Source of the DNA: DASPKT01 sp035626475
Lineage (GTDB): Bacteria; Pseudomonadota; Alphaproteobacteria; Azospirillales; Azospirillaceae
DNA: 54,778 bases
Direction of reading: 5' to 3'
Assembly: GCA_035626475.1 (NCBI GenBank)
Contig: DASPNP010000034.1
Coordinates: 1 to 54,778 of the forward strand
In this document: positions 25,978 through 36,900 of the stretch, piece after piece
Layout of the letters: the number at the start of each line of letters is the position of its first letter
How positions within the stretch are numbered: position 1 is the stretch's first letter
Made by a program: the position numbers and the translations under genes
Notes under the pieces: model-generated
What the model was told of the DNA's origin: nothing
What the model saw: the letters and a program-made list of their open reading frames with translations, nothing else
Databases searched by the model: none

Positions 25978-27882
25978 ATGACGACACCGGATGAGCTGCT
26001 GGCCCAAGCCGTCGCCCACCATCGCGCTGGGCGCTTGGCCGCTGCGGCGGTACGCTACCGCCGAATACTGTCCGTCAGCCCCGACAATGCCGATGCGCTG
26101 CATCTGCTTGGCCTGACCGAGCGCCACGCGGGGCGTGTGGCCGAGGGCATCGCTCTCATCATCCGTGCGCTTCGCATCAATCCCGCGCTGATGGACGCCC
26201 GCGTCAACCTCGCCAACCTGCTGCAGCAGGCGGGCCGCCCGGCGGCGGCTGCCGCCGCCTGGCGGCAGATCCTGGCCATCGATCCGGCTCACGCCCGGGC
26301 CTGGGCCAGCCTGGGCGCCCTGTACAGGGGGCAGGGTGGCCGCGCCTCGGCGCAGGCCCTTGCAGCCCTCGGGCGGTCGATCCGGCTGGACCCGCACCAG
26401 GCCGAGATCCTTCATGAATTCGGTCTGGCCTTGCGCCACGCCGACCGCCTGAAGGAGGCGGCGGCGAGCCACCGTCGCGCGCTGCGTCTGGCGCCCGACT
26501 TCGTCGCGGCCCGAATGAACCTGGGCAACACGCTGCTCGAGCTGGGCGATCATGACGGCGCGGCGGCCAGCCTGGCGGCGGCGGTGGCGCTGCTGCCGTC
26601 CGATCCGGCGTGCTGGTTCAACCTCGGCAATGTCCGGCAGGCCAGGGGCGATCTTGAGGGGGCGCTCGCCTGCTATCGTCGGGCCGCCCGCATGAATCTC
26701 GGCCCCGCGCGCCTTCAGGCGGGGGTCACGCTGGCCCGCCTGGGACGGCTGGACGAGGCCGAGGCCACGCTGCTGGACAGTCTGCACCGGTCCGGCACCG
26801 ATGTGTCCGCGGTGCTGGAAGAGCTCTCCGGCCTGTTCATCCGGCGCGGGCGGCTGGCGCAGGGCCGCGCGCTCTTCAGCCGGCTGGCGGCGACCCCCAT
26901 CAACGGCGTACGTCCTGTCGGCGAGTGCTTGACCGGACTGGCCGCCATGGAGCTCCAGGAGGGTCGGCCGGACGCGGCGGCCGCCTTGCTTGGCCGCGTT
27001 CAAGGCGACAATGGCTGGTTCTTCACGGTGAAGTCGCTGGCGTTCCTGCGCGCCAGCCTGCCCGACCACGGAGCCTGGCTGGCGCGCCCGCCCGGCGACC
27101 CGAGCGGAACCGTCGGGCGCGTGACCTCCTCCACCCTCGCGGCCAAGGGCCGGTTCGCGCACACGGTCATGGAGTACATCTTGGTCCGGCTCTATGCCGA
27201 GAGGCATGGGCTGCGGTTCGAGACGCCGGACTGGGTCGGCGGCACCTTCTTCGCTTTGGACGATCCTCCGCAGGGGGCACCGTTGCGCCCGCTGCTGTTT
27301 CCACGGCGGATTTTGAACGCCTCCTTGGAAGATGAGGGCAGCGGCCCGCCGGTGGTGGACCGCGACCTCCTGTCGCCGTTGTTCCTGCTCGACCATCGGG
27401 AGGCGTACCGGGCACGGGTGCAGTCCTGGCTGCGGCCGCGCCGCGATTGGTTGCCCCATCTTGAACCGGCCGTGGAAAAGCTGCGCGCCCTCGGCGGCAC
27501 GGTCGTCGCCATTCATGTGCGGCGCGGCGACTTCGTCACCGGCAACTATCCGCTTACCCGGACCGAATGGTATGTGGCTTGGCTGCGGGAACTGTGGCGC
27601 CAGCTGGACCGGCCGGTGCTCTATCTCGCCAGTGACGACCTGCCCGCCATCGGCGCCGCTTTCGCGGAGTTTCGGCCGCTCACCCGCGCCGACCTCGCGG
27701 CTGAATGGCCGGGTCTCGACTATCTGCAGGACTTCCATGTGCTGACGCAGGCCGACGTGGTGGGGGTCAGCGCCGCCAGCGGCTTCAGCCAGCTGGCCGC
27801 CCGGCTGAACCGCCGTGCGCGGATCTTCGCCGAACCGGACTTGGCGGCGCGGCGCATCCGTCCCTTCGTGCCCTGGACCTGA
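25978..27882 (+). CDS. TPR protein with C-terminal GT11-like (fucosyltransferase) domain
   Basis: A 634-residue protein. Residues 1 to about 330 are TPR units of 34 residues (for example ARMNLGNTLLELGDHDGAAA and CWFNLGNVRQARGDLEGALA). The C-terminal domain (about 385-634) has IHVRRGDF (about 512-519), the GDP-fucose-contacting motif of alpha-1,2-fucosyltransferases. Where that family has a GRxGNQ motif, this protein has GRFAHTVMEYILVRLYAERH. It aligns well with the GT11 domain of the gene at 29700-32558 but lacks the Gly-Asn-Gln. The donor may be GDP-fucose from the adjacent operon, or the specificity may have drifted. The stop is three bases from that of the convergent gene. Confidence 0.78.
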   Translation: MTTPDELLAQAVAHHRAGRLAAAAVRYRRILSVSPDNADALHLLGLTERHAGRVAEGIALIIRALRINPALMDARVNLANLLQQAGRPAAAAAAWRQILAIDPAHARAWASLGALYRGQGGRASAQALAALGRSIRLDPHQAEILHEFGLALRHADRLKEAAASHRRALRLAPDFVAARMNLGNTLLELGDHDGAAASLAAAVALLPSDPACWFNLGNVRQARGDLEGALACYRRAARMNLGPARLQAGVTLARLGRLDEAEATLLDSLHRSGTDVSAVLEELSGLFIRRGRLAQGRALFSRLAATPINGVRPVGECLTGLAAMELQEGRPDAAAALLGRVQGDNGWFFTVKSLAFLRASLPDHGAWLARPPGDPSGTVGRVTSSTLAAKGRFAHTVMEYILVRLYAERHGLRFETPDWVGGTFFALDDPPQGAPLRPLLFPRRILNASLEDEGSGPPVVDRDLLSPLFLLDHREAYRARVQSWLRPRRDWLPHLEPAVEKLRALGGTVVAIHVRRGDFVTGNYPLTRTEWYVAWLRELWRQLDRPVLYLASDDLPAIGAAFAEFRPLTRADLAAEWPGLDYLQDFHVLTQADVVGVSAASGFSQLAARLNRRARIFAEPDLAARRIRPFVPWT

Positions 27883-27885
27883 GCC

Positions 27886-29703
27886 TCATCCGCCGCCCGG
27901 CGCCGACGCCGTCGCCGCGAGCTGGCGCAGAGCGTCGCCCGCGCGGGCCATCACGCCCGTCCAGTCGCCTGGCCGCTCCTGCCGGAACAGGCGCATCGTC
28001 GGATACCAGGGCGTGTCGGTGCCGTTGCCGAACCAACGCCAATCCGGTGAGAAGGGGAGAATGGTCCATACCGGCCGGCCAAGCGCGCCCGCGAGATGGG
28101 CGGGCGCTGTGCAGGAGCTGATCACGAGGTCGAGATGGCACATGATCGCGGCGGTGTCCGCGAAGTCGCTGATGGCGCCGCCGAGATCGCGGAACGCGGG
28201 CGGCAACGGGCCGGCGGTCTCCAGATCCGCCCGCCCGGCGCCCAGCTGCAGGCCGAAGAACTCGACGCCCTCAATGTCCAGCAGCGGCAGATAGGCAGGC
28301 AATCGGGGGGAGCGGAGGCGGTCGGCCTTGAACTCCGGATTGCCCGCCCAGACCAAGCCGACCCTCAGGCCCCGGCGCTCGCCCAGCCTTTGCGCCCAGG
28401 CCTCGACCAGCGTTGCCTCCGCCCGCAGATAGGGAACGGTGTCCGGCACCGTGTAGAAGGTGGTGCCCAGCAGATGGGGCAGACTGAGAAGGGATACGTG
28501 GTAGTCGTGGTCCGGCAGAGGATCATAGCGGCTGACGACGCCCGCGACGCCGGGCATGCCGGAGAGCAGTCGGACAAGTTGGGTGTTGCACTCGACGATG
28601 ACGCGTACGCCGCGGGCCTGCAGCAGGGCGGCATAGCGGACGGCCATCAGCGTGTCACCGACGCCCTGCTCGTCGTGGATGACCAGCGTGCGGCCGGTGA
28701 TCTCCGTGCCGTCCCAGGACGGTGAGGCGAAGCTGCGCCGGGGCGAGGGGAACTCCGCCATGCGGCTGCGCCACTCATACTCGGCGAACCCCTCCTTCAG
28801 GCGCCCGGACAGCAGCAGGCAGTGCGCCAGAGCCGTGTGCGCCTCCGCCAGCGCCGGTGCGTGCCCGATCGCGGCGCGCGCGCTGGCAATGGCATCCTCC
28901 AGCCGCATCTCGTCGCGGGCCAGCAGGCAGAGGTTGAGATGGGCGGTCGCGAAGTCCGGCTTGGCGGCGATCGCCTGGTGGAAGCAGGCGGCCGCCTCCG
29001 CATACCGGTCCAGATCCATCAGCAGAATACCGAGATTGCTGAGAATGCCGGGGTCACCGGGGGCGAAGGCGAGCGCGCTGCGATAGGCGGCGACAGCCGC
29101 GTCCAGTCGCCCCAACCGTCGCAGAGCGACACCGAGATTGCTGTAGGCAGGTGCGGAGGCCGGCGTCATGCCAAGCAGGATCTCCATCTCCTCGGCCGCA
29201 GCCTCGTGCTGCCCGTCGAGGAGCAGCAGCCGGCCCAGTTCCAGGCGCGGCTCGGTCAGCAGCGGGCGCAGCTCCAGCAGACGCCGCAGGGCCTTGGCGG
29301 CGTCGCCATGGCGCTCCTGGTCGGACAGAATGCGGGCGAGGTGCTGCACCGCGTCGGCGCAAGCGGAGTCCAGCGTCAACGCGCGGGCGCACGCGGCCAG
29401 AGCCTCCTCCAGGCGCCCCGCCGCGCGCAGGGCGGCGGCCAGATTGGCCAGACAGGACACCGAGGTGGCGTCCAGGCGGGCGGCTTGCGCCAGCAACTCC
29501 ACCGCCAGCGCGGGCGTTCCCCGCTGCAGGGCGACGACGCCCATCATCTGCAGGGCGCCGGCATGCTGCGGCGCCATCGCCAGCACGCGCCGGTAGGCCG
29601 CTTCGGCCTCCGGCAGACGCCCTGCTTGATGGTGGGCGAGCCCGGCCGCGAGCAGGCCGGCGAGGTCCGGACGGGAAGCGGTCGGATCGAGGTCAGGGCT
29701 CAT
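27886..29703 (-). CDS. TPR protein with GT9-like glycosyltransferase domain
   Basis: A 605-residue protein. About nine TPR units fill residues 10-320 (AYSNLGVALRRLGRLDAAVA and similar). The C-terminal domain (about 330-600) resembles GT9 heptosyltransferase-like folds: VIHDEQGVGDTLMAVRYA at its N-lobe and the nucleotide-binding HLDLVISSCTAPAHLAGALG in its C-lobe, followed by WRWFGNGTDTPWYP. The acceptor is unknown. A paralogue of the same build lies at 43658-45166. The start overlaps the stop of the upstream gene by ATGA (29700-29703), and that gene overlaps the one before it in the same way, so three genes form one coupled operon. Confidence 0.85.
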   Translation of the reverse strand: MSPDLDPTASRPDLAGLLAAGLAHHQAGRLPEAEAAYRRVLAMAPQHAGALQMMGVVALQRGTPALAVELLAQAARLDATSVSCLANLAAALRAAGRLEEALAACARALTLDSACADAVQHLARILSDQERHGDAAKALRRLLELRPLLTEPRLELGRLLLLDGQHEAAAEEMEILLGMTPASAPAYSNLGVALRRLGRLDAAVAAYRSALAFAPGDPGILSNLGILLMDLDRYAEAAACFHQAIAAKPDFATAHLNLCLLARDEMRLEDAIASARAAIGHAPALAEAHTALAHCLLLSGRLKEGFAEYEWRSRMAEFPSPRRSFASPSWDGTEITGRTLVIHDEQGVGDTLMAVRYAALLQARGVRVIVECNTQLVRLLSGMPGVAGVVSRYDPLPDHDYHVSLLSLPHLLGTTFYTVPDTVPYLRAEATLVEAWAQRLGERRGLRVGLVWAGNPEFKADRLRSPRLPAYLPLLDIEGVEFFGLQLGAGRADLETAGPLPPAFRDLGGAISDFADTAAIMCHLDLVISSCTAPAHLAGALGRPVWTILPFSPDWRWFGNGTDTPWYPTMRLFRQERPGDWTGVMARAGDALRQLAATASAPGGG

Positions 29704-32558
29704 AGCAGAACCGGCGCGTTCCAGGGATCGAAGGAGACCAGCTCCTGCCGCGCCCGGTCGGGCCGAAGGAAGCTGGCGGCGTTACGGTTGAGCATCGACG
29801 CCACGAAGGAGAAGGTGCTGTTCGATATGGCGAGATGATCGGCATGGCAGAGCAGGTGGAAATCGGTGAAGAACTCGGCGCCCGGCAGCGGTTCCGCCAC
29901 GTCCGCGGCGACCAGGGGCCGGTAGTCGGCGAAAGCTCGGGCGCAGGCGGGATCGTCGGTCGCCAGATAGAGGACCGGCTGGTCGAGGGTGGGCCAGATC
30001 GCCTCCAGCCATCGCAGATACCACGCCTCCGGCGCCGTCCAGAACGGTCCCCAGCCAAAATCGCCACGGCGGATGTGCAGAGCGACGGCGGTGCGGCCGG
30101 CGGCGCGCAGGCGGGCAAGGGCACCGTCGGCATAGGAGCGCAGGTGACGGCCAGGAACGAACAGGCGCCGGAACGGCTCCCGGAATCGGCTCAGCCGCCC
30201 TGTGTCGCCGCAGAAATAGCCGGCCAGATCGTGCTCGGCATAAATGTCGGGCGTCTCGCCAAGCAGGGAGCCGACGAGGTCGGCCTGCGTTTCGGAGACG
30301 GCCGGCAGGGGGCTGCCCGGCAGCGGATCGTCATGATCGTAGAGATGCCGGCCGGGCCAGGGCGGCACCTCCAGGTCGAGATCGTGTCTGTCGGCATAAA
30401 GCCGCAGAAAGCCGTACTGGAGCAGCTGATTGCCGAACCGGCCGTGGCGGCCGAGGCCGGTCGCGGCGAGGCGGCGTCCCGGCCGGCCGGATGCGGGGCG
30501 GATCGGGGCCGGTCCCCAGCGCTGTGCCAGCAGCAGCACCGAGCGTCGGGTAAAGGCCTCGCCATAGCCCGGATTGCACTCGATCGCGCGCTCCCATGCC
30601 GCCAGCGCGTCCGGAGCCTGGCCGAGCGCCTCCAGCCCGGCCCCAACAGCAGCATGCGCCTCGTAGGACTGAGGCGCCGCGGCCGCGGCGCGCCGGCCCA
30701 TCTTGAGCGCAGCCTCGAACTGGCCGAGGTCCAGCAGCGCTCCCGAATGCTCGGCGAGTATCTCGGCCCGGGACGGGGCGAGCCGAACGGCCCGCGCCAG
30801 CAGCGCCCGCGCCTCGGCCATGGCACCCCGCTGCCGGGCCAGGCGGCCCAGCAGGAACAGCGTGCCGGCATGGTCTGGCTGCAGCATCAGCGCCATGCGC
30901 AGGCGCGCCGCGGCCGCGGCTGGCGCCTCGGCCTGAAGAAGCAGCGTGCCGGCGTTGAAATGCGCCACCGCCAGGTCGGGACGGTGCCACGCCGCGGTCC
31001 GAAAGGCGGCAAGCGCCAGGTCCGGGCGCTGGGCTCCATGAGCCGCGACACCGAGGTCGAACCACGCCTCCGCCAGACCGGGGGCGGCGAATGGTGCCGC
31101 CCGCAGCACCTCCCGGGCCCGCTCCAGGTCTTCTGCCCGCAGCCATGACCGGGCCGCCGCGACCGGCAGATCGGTCCGCCCCGGAAGGGCACGGGCCGCC
31201 GCGGTCAGAAGTTCCGACGCGTCGGCATGCCGGCCCTGATCGCACCAGCGCCCGGCGAGCGCCAGCAGCGCTTCCGCGCCATCCGGCTGGCGCACGGCCG
31301 TCGGCGCGCCGGTCGCCGGCAGCAGCGGGGGACCGTGCCAGGATTGGCTTCGCGACCGGTCGAGGGCATAGAGCCGGCGCCGGGTCAGAATCTCGATGGC
31401 CATGAAGCGGGAATCGGTGGTCGCGGCCGCTGCGGGCGCCGTCGGCCCGGTCATGGTCTCGCGCATCCGGGAGAGGACGTTTCCCGGTTGCAGCGTGTAG
31501 CGCACCGTCTTCTCGTCGATCTTGGCGCCGGCGAACAGGCTGCTCAACGCCCGGGCATAGGCGACGTCCTCCGCCACGGCCGGCCGGAAGGGTGCTTCTT
31601 CCGGAAAGCCGCCGATGCGGTCGTGGCAGGCGCGGCGCACACAGAGGTTGCAGGGATAGCTGTTCTCCGAGGCGGCCCGCCATGCCGGCGTGATGGTGGC
31701 GTCGATGCCGTCGAACAGAATGCCCGTGCGCACGAAGCCGAGCTGTGGATGGTGGCGCAGGATCTCTGCCGTCCGCAGCAGATGGCGCTCCAGAAAGACG
31801 TCGTCGGCGTCCAGGAACCACAGCAGCTCGCCCGGCGCGCCCGCCGCGCCGGCATTGCGGGCATGGCCGGCGCCGCCGTTGCGGTTCAGGGCGACCAGCG
31901 CCAAGCTCTGCTCCGGATGCGCCCGGCCCCAGCGCCGCACGGCGTCGACGGTTCCATCCGGCGAGGCATCGTCGACGACGCGGATGTGGACGAGCGCCTG
32001 CGGGTCGGCGGCGCGCCGGTAGTGCCGGATGGCCGCGAGCACGCTGTCGAGCGCCGCCTCGATCGTCGTCTCGGCCGCATGGGCCGGAATGACGACAGTG
32101 CCGAGAATCGCGGTCTCGATGCGCTGCTCCTCGACCGCCGCCAGAGCCACGCCGTAGCCGGTGCCCGGCTCGCTCCGGCCGCGCAGCCCGCCGGCCTCGC
32201 TGTCGCGCCCCTGAATGAGGCGGACGGTTCCCAGCATCCGGAAGAGGTCGGGCGATGGAACGCCCAGAGTGGCGAGCTCCTGCAGGGCGTCGCCGGCCGC
32301 GTCGATCCGGCCCTGGTCAATCCAGATCGACAGCTGCGACAGCACGACGGGCAGCAACGCTTTGACCTGGCCATCGAGGGTCGACCGGTCGCGGTGAATC
32401 CGTGCCGCGCGCCGGAACCAGCGGAGCGCCGTCAGCCCGTCGGCGGCGAGCCACCCATGCGCAGCCAAATGTTGCAAGGCCTCGGCGTCGGCGGGATCAA
32501 GCGCGAGCCGGCGCCCGCACCGCGCGTGTGGCAGAATGCCATTGGCAGGCATGGTCAT
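29700..32558 (-). CDS. Three-part protein: GT2 glycosyltransferase, TPR repeats and GT11 fucosyltransferase
   Basis: A 952-residue protein with two catalytic units. Residues about 153-390 form a GT2 domain: VVIPAHAAETTIEAALDSVL, RVVDDASPDGT and the metal-binding DADD (250-253). Residues about 430-690 are TPR units. Residues about 700-952 are a GT11 alpha-1,2-fucosyltransferase-like domain with GRFGNQLLQYGFLRLYADRH, LHIRRGDF (about 826) and HADHLAISNSTFSF. It could add one sugar and then fucose while the TPR part holds the acceptor; this order is inferred. ATGA overlaps link it to both neighbours (32555-32558 and 29700-29703). Family members normally carry only one of these domains. Confidence 0.88.
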   Translation of the reverse strand: MTMPANGILPHARCGRRLALDPADAEALQHLAAHGWLAADGLTALRWFRRAARIHRDRSTLDGQVKALLPVVLSQLSIWIDQGRIDAAGDALQELATLGVPSPDLFRMLGTVRLIQGRDSEAGGLRGRSEPGTGYGVALAAVEEQRIETAILGTVVIPAHAAETTIEAALDSVLAAIRHYRRAADPQALVHIRVVDDASPDGTVDAVRRWGRAHPEQSLALVALNRNGGAGHARNAGAAGAPGELLWFLDADDVFLERHLLRTAEILRHHPQLGFVRTGILFDGIDATITPAWRAASENSYPCNLCVRRACHDRIGGFPEEAPFRPAVAEDVAYARALSSLFAGAKIDEKTVRYTLQPGNVLSRMRETMTGPTAPAAAATTDSRFMAIEILTRRRLYALDRSRSQSWHGPPLLPATGAPTAVRQPDGAEALLALAGRWCDQGRHADASELLTAAARALPGRTDLPVAAARSWLRAEDLERAREVLRAAPFAAPGLAEAWFDLGVAAHGAQRPDLALAAFRTAAWHRPDLAVAHFNAGTLLLQAEAPAAAAARLRMALMLQPDHAGTLFLLGRLARQRGAMAEARALLARAVRLAPSRAEILAEHSGALLDLGQFEAALKMGRRAAAAAPQSYEAHAAVGAGLEALGQAPDALAAWERAIECNPGYGEAFTRRSVLLLAQRWGPAPIRPASGRPGRRLAATGLGRHGRFGNQLLQYGFLRLYADRHDLDLEVPPWPGRHLYDHDDPLPGSPLPAVSETQADLVGSLLGETPDIYAEHDLAGYFCGDTGRLSRFREPFRRLFVPGRHLRSYADGALARLRAAGRTAVALHIRRGDFGWGPFWTAPEAWYLRWLEAIWPTLDQPVLYLATDDPACARAFADYRPLVAADVAEPLPGAEFFTDFHLLCHADHLAISNSTFSFVASMLNRNAASFLRPDRARQELVSFDPWNAPVLL

Positions 32559-33724
32559 CGTTCAACCGCCCCGACGAAGTCGTGGGCGAACCGCCGCCAG
32601 GTCCGTTCGGTACGGACGAAGTCCGCGCCCCGCATCGCGCGGGCCCTGGCCAGCGCGCGGTCCGCATGGACGCGTTCCAGCGCCTCGACGATCTCCTCCA
32701 CTGAGGACTCGCCCCAGCCGCGGCGGCGGCCCTCAGGGTCGGCGACCGCGGCTTGGTCGGCGAGGGGAAAGCAGGCCTCCTCGCGAATCAGGTCGAGATG
32801 GCCAGTGTTGGCCGACAAGATCACCGGCACGCCGCAGGCCATGGCCTCCATGGCGACGAGGTTGGTGGCTCCCTCGCACCGGTTGGGAAAGATGGCCGCG
32901 TGGCACTCGGCGAGGACGGCCGGTATCTGGGTCCGGCGCAGAAAACCCAGATCGACGAAGCTGCCGGCGGGCGCGCCATGGCTTCCGGCCCAGTCCGCGA
33001 TGCGCAGCAGGCCATCGCCGCCAAGAGCCGGTGCCGTCGGCGTCCAGGGCGATTGGGCGATGTCGGCCGCCGTGCCCGGCCAGGGATTGTGCCAGGCGGC
33101 CACCAGCAGCGCATCGGGGTGGCGCTCGTGAAACCGGCGGAAGGCCGCCAACACCAAGTCCTGGCCCTTGCGGAACTCCAGCTTGCCGCCGGAGAAGATG
33201 ACGAACCGGTCGCCGAAACGGCCGGTCGGCGGCAGCTGCGGCAGCTCGTCGGGATCGACGCCCTGGAACGCGCAACCGACGTCCGGCACGCCCTGCTCGT
33301 CCAGCAGCGCCTTGTTGTAGGTGGAATGAACGACAAGGCGGTCATAAGCGCGGGCCCGCGCCAGCACGCCCGCGTCGAAGCCTGTGTCCTCAAAGGCGAT
33401 CACGCCGATATTGCGCTCGCCCCGAAAGATGTCCGAGGGCGGGCCGGCATGCATGCCGTTCGACAGGGCGTGCAGGACGGTGCAATCGTCCAGCTTCAGC
33501 CGGTGCGGCCAGTGTTTCTTCACCAAGGCGGAGATCTGATGGAAGCCGTCGAGCAAAACCGACAGCCTCTCCCGGTTCTCGGGCCGCAGCGACGCCAACT
33601 CCGGCCGTTCCAGAAGCAGCGGCGGACGGCCCTCGCTCACCAGATGCAGAGCCGTATGGACGCCGACCAGCCCCCAGCCATGCACCTCCGTGAGCTGCCA
33701 GGTGAGCGCCAAGTTCCGTGACAC
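32555..33724 (-). CDS. GT4-like glycosyltransferase
   Basis: A 389-residue GT-B transferase without TPR units. The C-lobe has FSGGKLEFRKGQDLVLAAFR, then the family motif CEGATNLVAMEAMACGVPVI with the donor-binding Glu pair. The N-lobe starts within LTEVHGWGLVG. I prefer the GTG at 33724, which has GGGAG six bases before it; the in-frame TTG at 33730 directly abuts that site. It is first in the minus-strand operon of three transferase genes, and its stop overlaps the next start by ATGA. The sugar donor cannot be read from the sequence. The intergenic stretch to 33925 holds a divergent promoter region that is AT-rich near 33815-33840. Confidence 0.88.
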   Translation of the reverse strand: MSRNLALTWQLTEVHGWGLVGVHTALHLVSEGRPPLLLERPELASLRPENRERLSVLLDGFHQISALVKKHWPHRLKLDDCTVLHALSNGMHAGPPSDIFRGERNIGVIAFEDTGFDAGVLARARAYDRLVVHSTYNKALLDEQGVPDVGCAFQGVDPDELPQLPPTGRFGDRFVIFSGGKLEFRKGQDLVLAAFRRFHERHPDALLVAAWHNPWPGTAADIAQSPWTPTAPALGGDGLLRIADWAGSHGAPAGSFVDLGFLRRTQIPAVLAECHAAIFPNRCEGATNLVAMEAMACGVPVILSANTGHLDLIREEACFPLADQAAVADPEGRRRGWGESSVEEIVEALERVHADRALARARAMRGADFVRTERTWRRFAHDFVGAVER

Positions 33725-33925
33725 CAGCAACTCCCGCCGCTTTAGCTCTTTACCGGCCGCTCGCGCGCCGTCAGGGCATCCCCGCTCCCGCAGGCTTCCC
33801 GCACCGGTCTGAATAAGTCATGAAGTATTAAGCATAGCTGAAGCGGCATGACACCGCCGCGTGGCAATGCGCCGGTCAGGCTGTTATCGTCGCTTGCCGC
33901 AACGCAGGCCGGATTGCGTCCCTCG

Positions 33926-36900
33926 ATGACCCTTAAGATCGCCTTCATCGACGAGACCCTGGGCGACTACACGCCGGACACGCCGCGGCTCCGGCCACTT
34001 GGCGGCACGCAGTCGGCTGCCTGCTATCTCGCGGAATGCCTCGCCGCGGCGGGAGCGGCGGTTGTGCTGGTCAACGGCGTTTTCGCCGCCCAGACCGTGC
34101 GCGGCGTCCACTGCCAGCCGGCGTTGGCGCTGCCGGCCGATCTGCTGGACGGGATGGACGCGCTGGTGCTGGTGGGCAGCGTCAGCACGCCGCTGCTGCA
34201 GCGCCTTGCGGGCCAGGGACGCCGGCTGATCCTGTGGGCCCACCACGCCGCCGACCAGCCGGCGGTGGGCAATCTGGGCGACGCCGCCGTGCGCGATGCC
34301 TTTGCCGAATTCGCCTTCGTCAGCCGCTGGCAGATGGACGGCTACGTCGCCGCCTTCGGCCTCGACCCGGAGCGCTGCCGCATCATGCGCAATGGCATGG
34401 CGCCGGCGTTCGCGGGGCTGTTCGGCCCGGGCGAGGACATCGGATGGGCGAAGCCCTGGCCGCCGGTGCTGGCCTATGCCAGCACGCCGTTTCGCGGGCT
34501 GGACGTGCTGCTCGACAGCTTCGCGCGCATTCGGGCGGCCGTGCCCGGAACGACCCTGCGCGTTTTCTCCAGCCTGGAGAGCTACGGCGTGTCCCTGGAC
34601 CGCGATCCCTTCGCGGACCTCTACCGGCGCTGCCGGGAAACGGATGGCGTCACCCATGTGGGCGCGCTGTCGCAGGCGGCGCTGGCGGCAGAGCTGCGGC
34701 GGGCGGCCTGTCTCGCCTATCCCAACCGCTTCGCCGAGACCTCCTGCATCGCCGTCATGGAGGCGATGGCAGCTGGCTGCCTGGTGGTGTCGAGCCGCCT
34801 GGGCGCGCTGCCGGAGACCACGGCCGGCTTCGCCCGGCTGATGCCGGTGCCGACCAATGCGGCCGAGCATGCGACGGGCTTCGCCGATCTTGTGACCGGT
34901 GCCCTGGAATGGCTGGCGCGGGATCCCGGGGCCGGCGGGCTTCTGCGGGCGCAGGTGGAGCACGCCAAGGCCACACTGTCCTGGCCAGACCGCGCGAAAG
35001 CCTGGCTCGGCTGGCTTTCCGGAAGCGAGACCGGCGGGCCGGCCATGCCGGGCGACCGGTTGCGCGCCGCCCGGATCCATGCCGCCGCCGGCGATGCCGA
35101 TCGGGCCGTTCACCTCTGCCGGGCCATGCTCGCGGACAATGCTGATGACGCCGCCGCATGGCGGCTTCTGGCGGAATGCGAGGCCGCGCGGGGGCAGCGC
35201 GCGCCCGCCGCCGAAGCTCTGGTGCGGGCTTGGCGTGTCGGCGGACGCCAGGCGGACGCCGAGATCGCCGCCCGCTTCTCCGGCCTGCTGGGCGCCCTCA
35301 CCGGGGCGGAGGAGCCGTCGCTGCCGGAGCGGGTGCGGAGCGCGGAGTACTTGGCCGAGATGGCCGCCGAGGACGCGAGCCTGCACCCGCATTGCGAGAC
35401 GCTGGCGGGGATCACTGGCCGGCTGGCGAGCGCCGGCCTGCGGACCGGCGATGGTGCGTCGGCTCATCGCGCCTATGGTGTGCTGATGCGCCTGCGCCCG
35501 GGCGATGCCCGGACGCGCCTCGCCTTCGCCTGGTCGCTGACGCAGCTGGCGCGCCATGAGGCGGCTCTCGAGGCGGTCAGCCAAGCCCTGCGGGAGGGAG
35601 GCGGGGACCTGCTCGCCAGCCAGGAGGCACGCTCCTTGATCGCTCTGTGCCTTGAGGCGGCGGAGACAGCCGCCCCGGAGGCCCTCGCCGCCGACCCCGC
35701 CACCGCTGCCCGGCTCTACCGCTTGGTGGCCCAGATCGGGCCGTGGCTGGGCGAGGAGGCTCATTCCGCCGCCGCCGCCGCGGACGCCGCGCAGGCCGTC
35801 GTGAGCGGAACGGGCGACCGGACCGCGGCGCGGGCGCGGGCGGCGGTGCTGGTCGCGCGGCGGCGCGGTCGACAGGGCCGCCACGAGGAAGCCATCGAGC
35901 GGCTTCGGGAGGTCGCTGACACCGACGGCGAGGCGCTCGCGGCCCTCGTCACCGCCGAGCTCTCCCAGGCCCAAGAGCGTCTGGTCTCGGCGCTGCGCAC
36001 CTTGGTGACCGCGGGCGTGCAGGGCCGGGCGCCGGCCGGCTGGCGGCAGGAGGCAGGAGCTCTGATGACGGCAGCCGAGGCGGCCTTGCGGCCGGCGCAC
36101 AGCGATGAGGCCCGCCGGACCTCTCTGTGGGCCGGCATCCGCGGGCTTGATGCGCTTCTCGCCTATCGCGACGCGGAGGCGCTGCTGCCGGTTCTGGCAC
36201 CGCCGCCGGCGGACGGGCGGCGGCTCTACGACTGCTTCCAGTTCTACAATGAGCTGGACCTGCTGGAGATTCGCCTGGAGGAGCTGGCGCCGGTGGTGCA
36301 CCGGTTCGTGCTGGTCGAGGCCACCCACACCCACGCCGGCACCCGCAAGCCGCTGCATTTCGCCGAGAACCGCGCGCGTTTCGCCGCGCATGCCGACAAG
36401 ATTATTCATGTGGTGCTCGAGGACGACGCCGGCGGCTTCGCCTGGGAGCGCGAGGCCCGCCAGCGCGAGGCCATCGCCCGCGGGCTTCAGGACTGCGACT
36501 CCTCGGACATGATCCTGGTGTCGGACGTCGATGAGATTCCACGGGCCGAGATCGCCGCAGCGCTCCGCTTCGACGCCGGTGGCCCGCCGGGACTTCTGGC
36601 CCCGCATCTCGATCTTTACTTGTACTTCCTCGACCTCAAATCGCCCGAGCCCTGGATATCCATGGCGGCCGCGCCCTGGGAACTGATGCGGCGCATCGGC
36701 CCCAACCGAGCCCGCTATCTGGCCAAGCAGGGCATCGGCCGCGTGCTTCCCAACGCCGGATGGCATTTTACCTGGATGGGAGGGCGCGCCGGATTTCTGG
36801 CGAAGATGCAAGCCTTTGCGCATCGCGAGATGATCGGCGGCTTCGAACAGGACGCTGCCAACCAAGCACGGCTGGACAGCTTCTACGAGACAGGCAGCTT

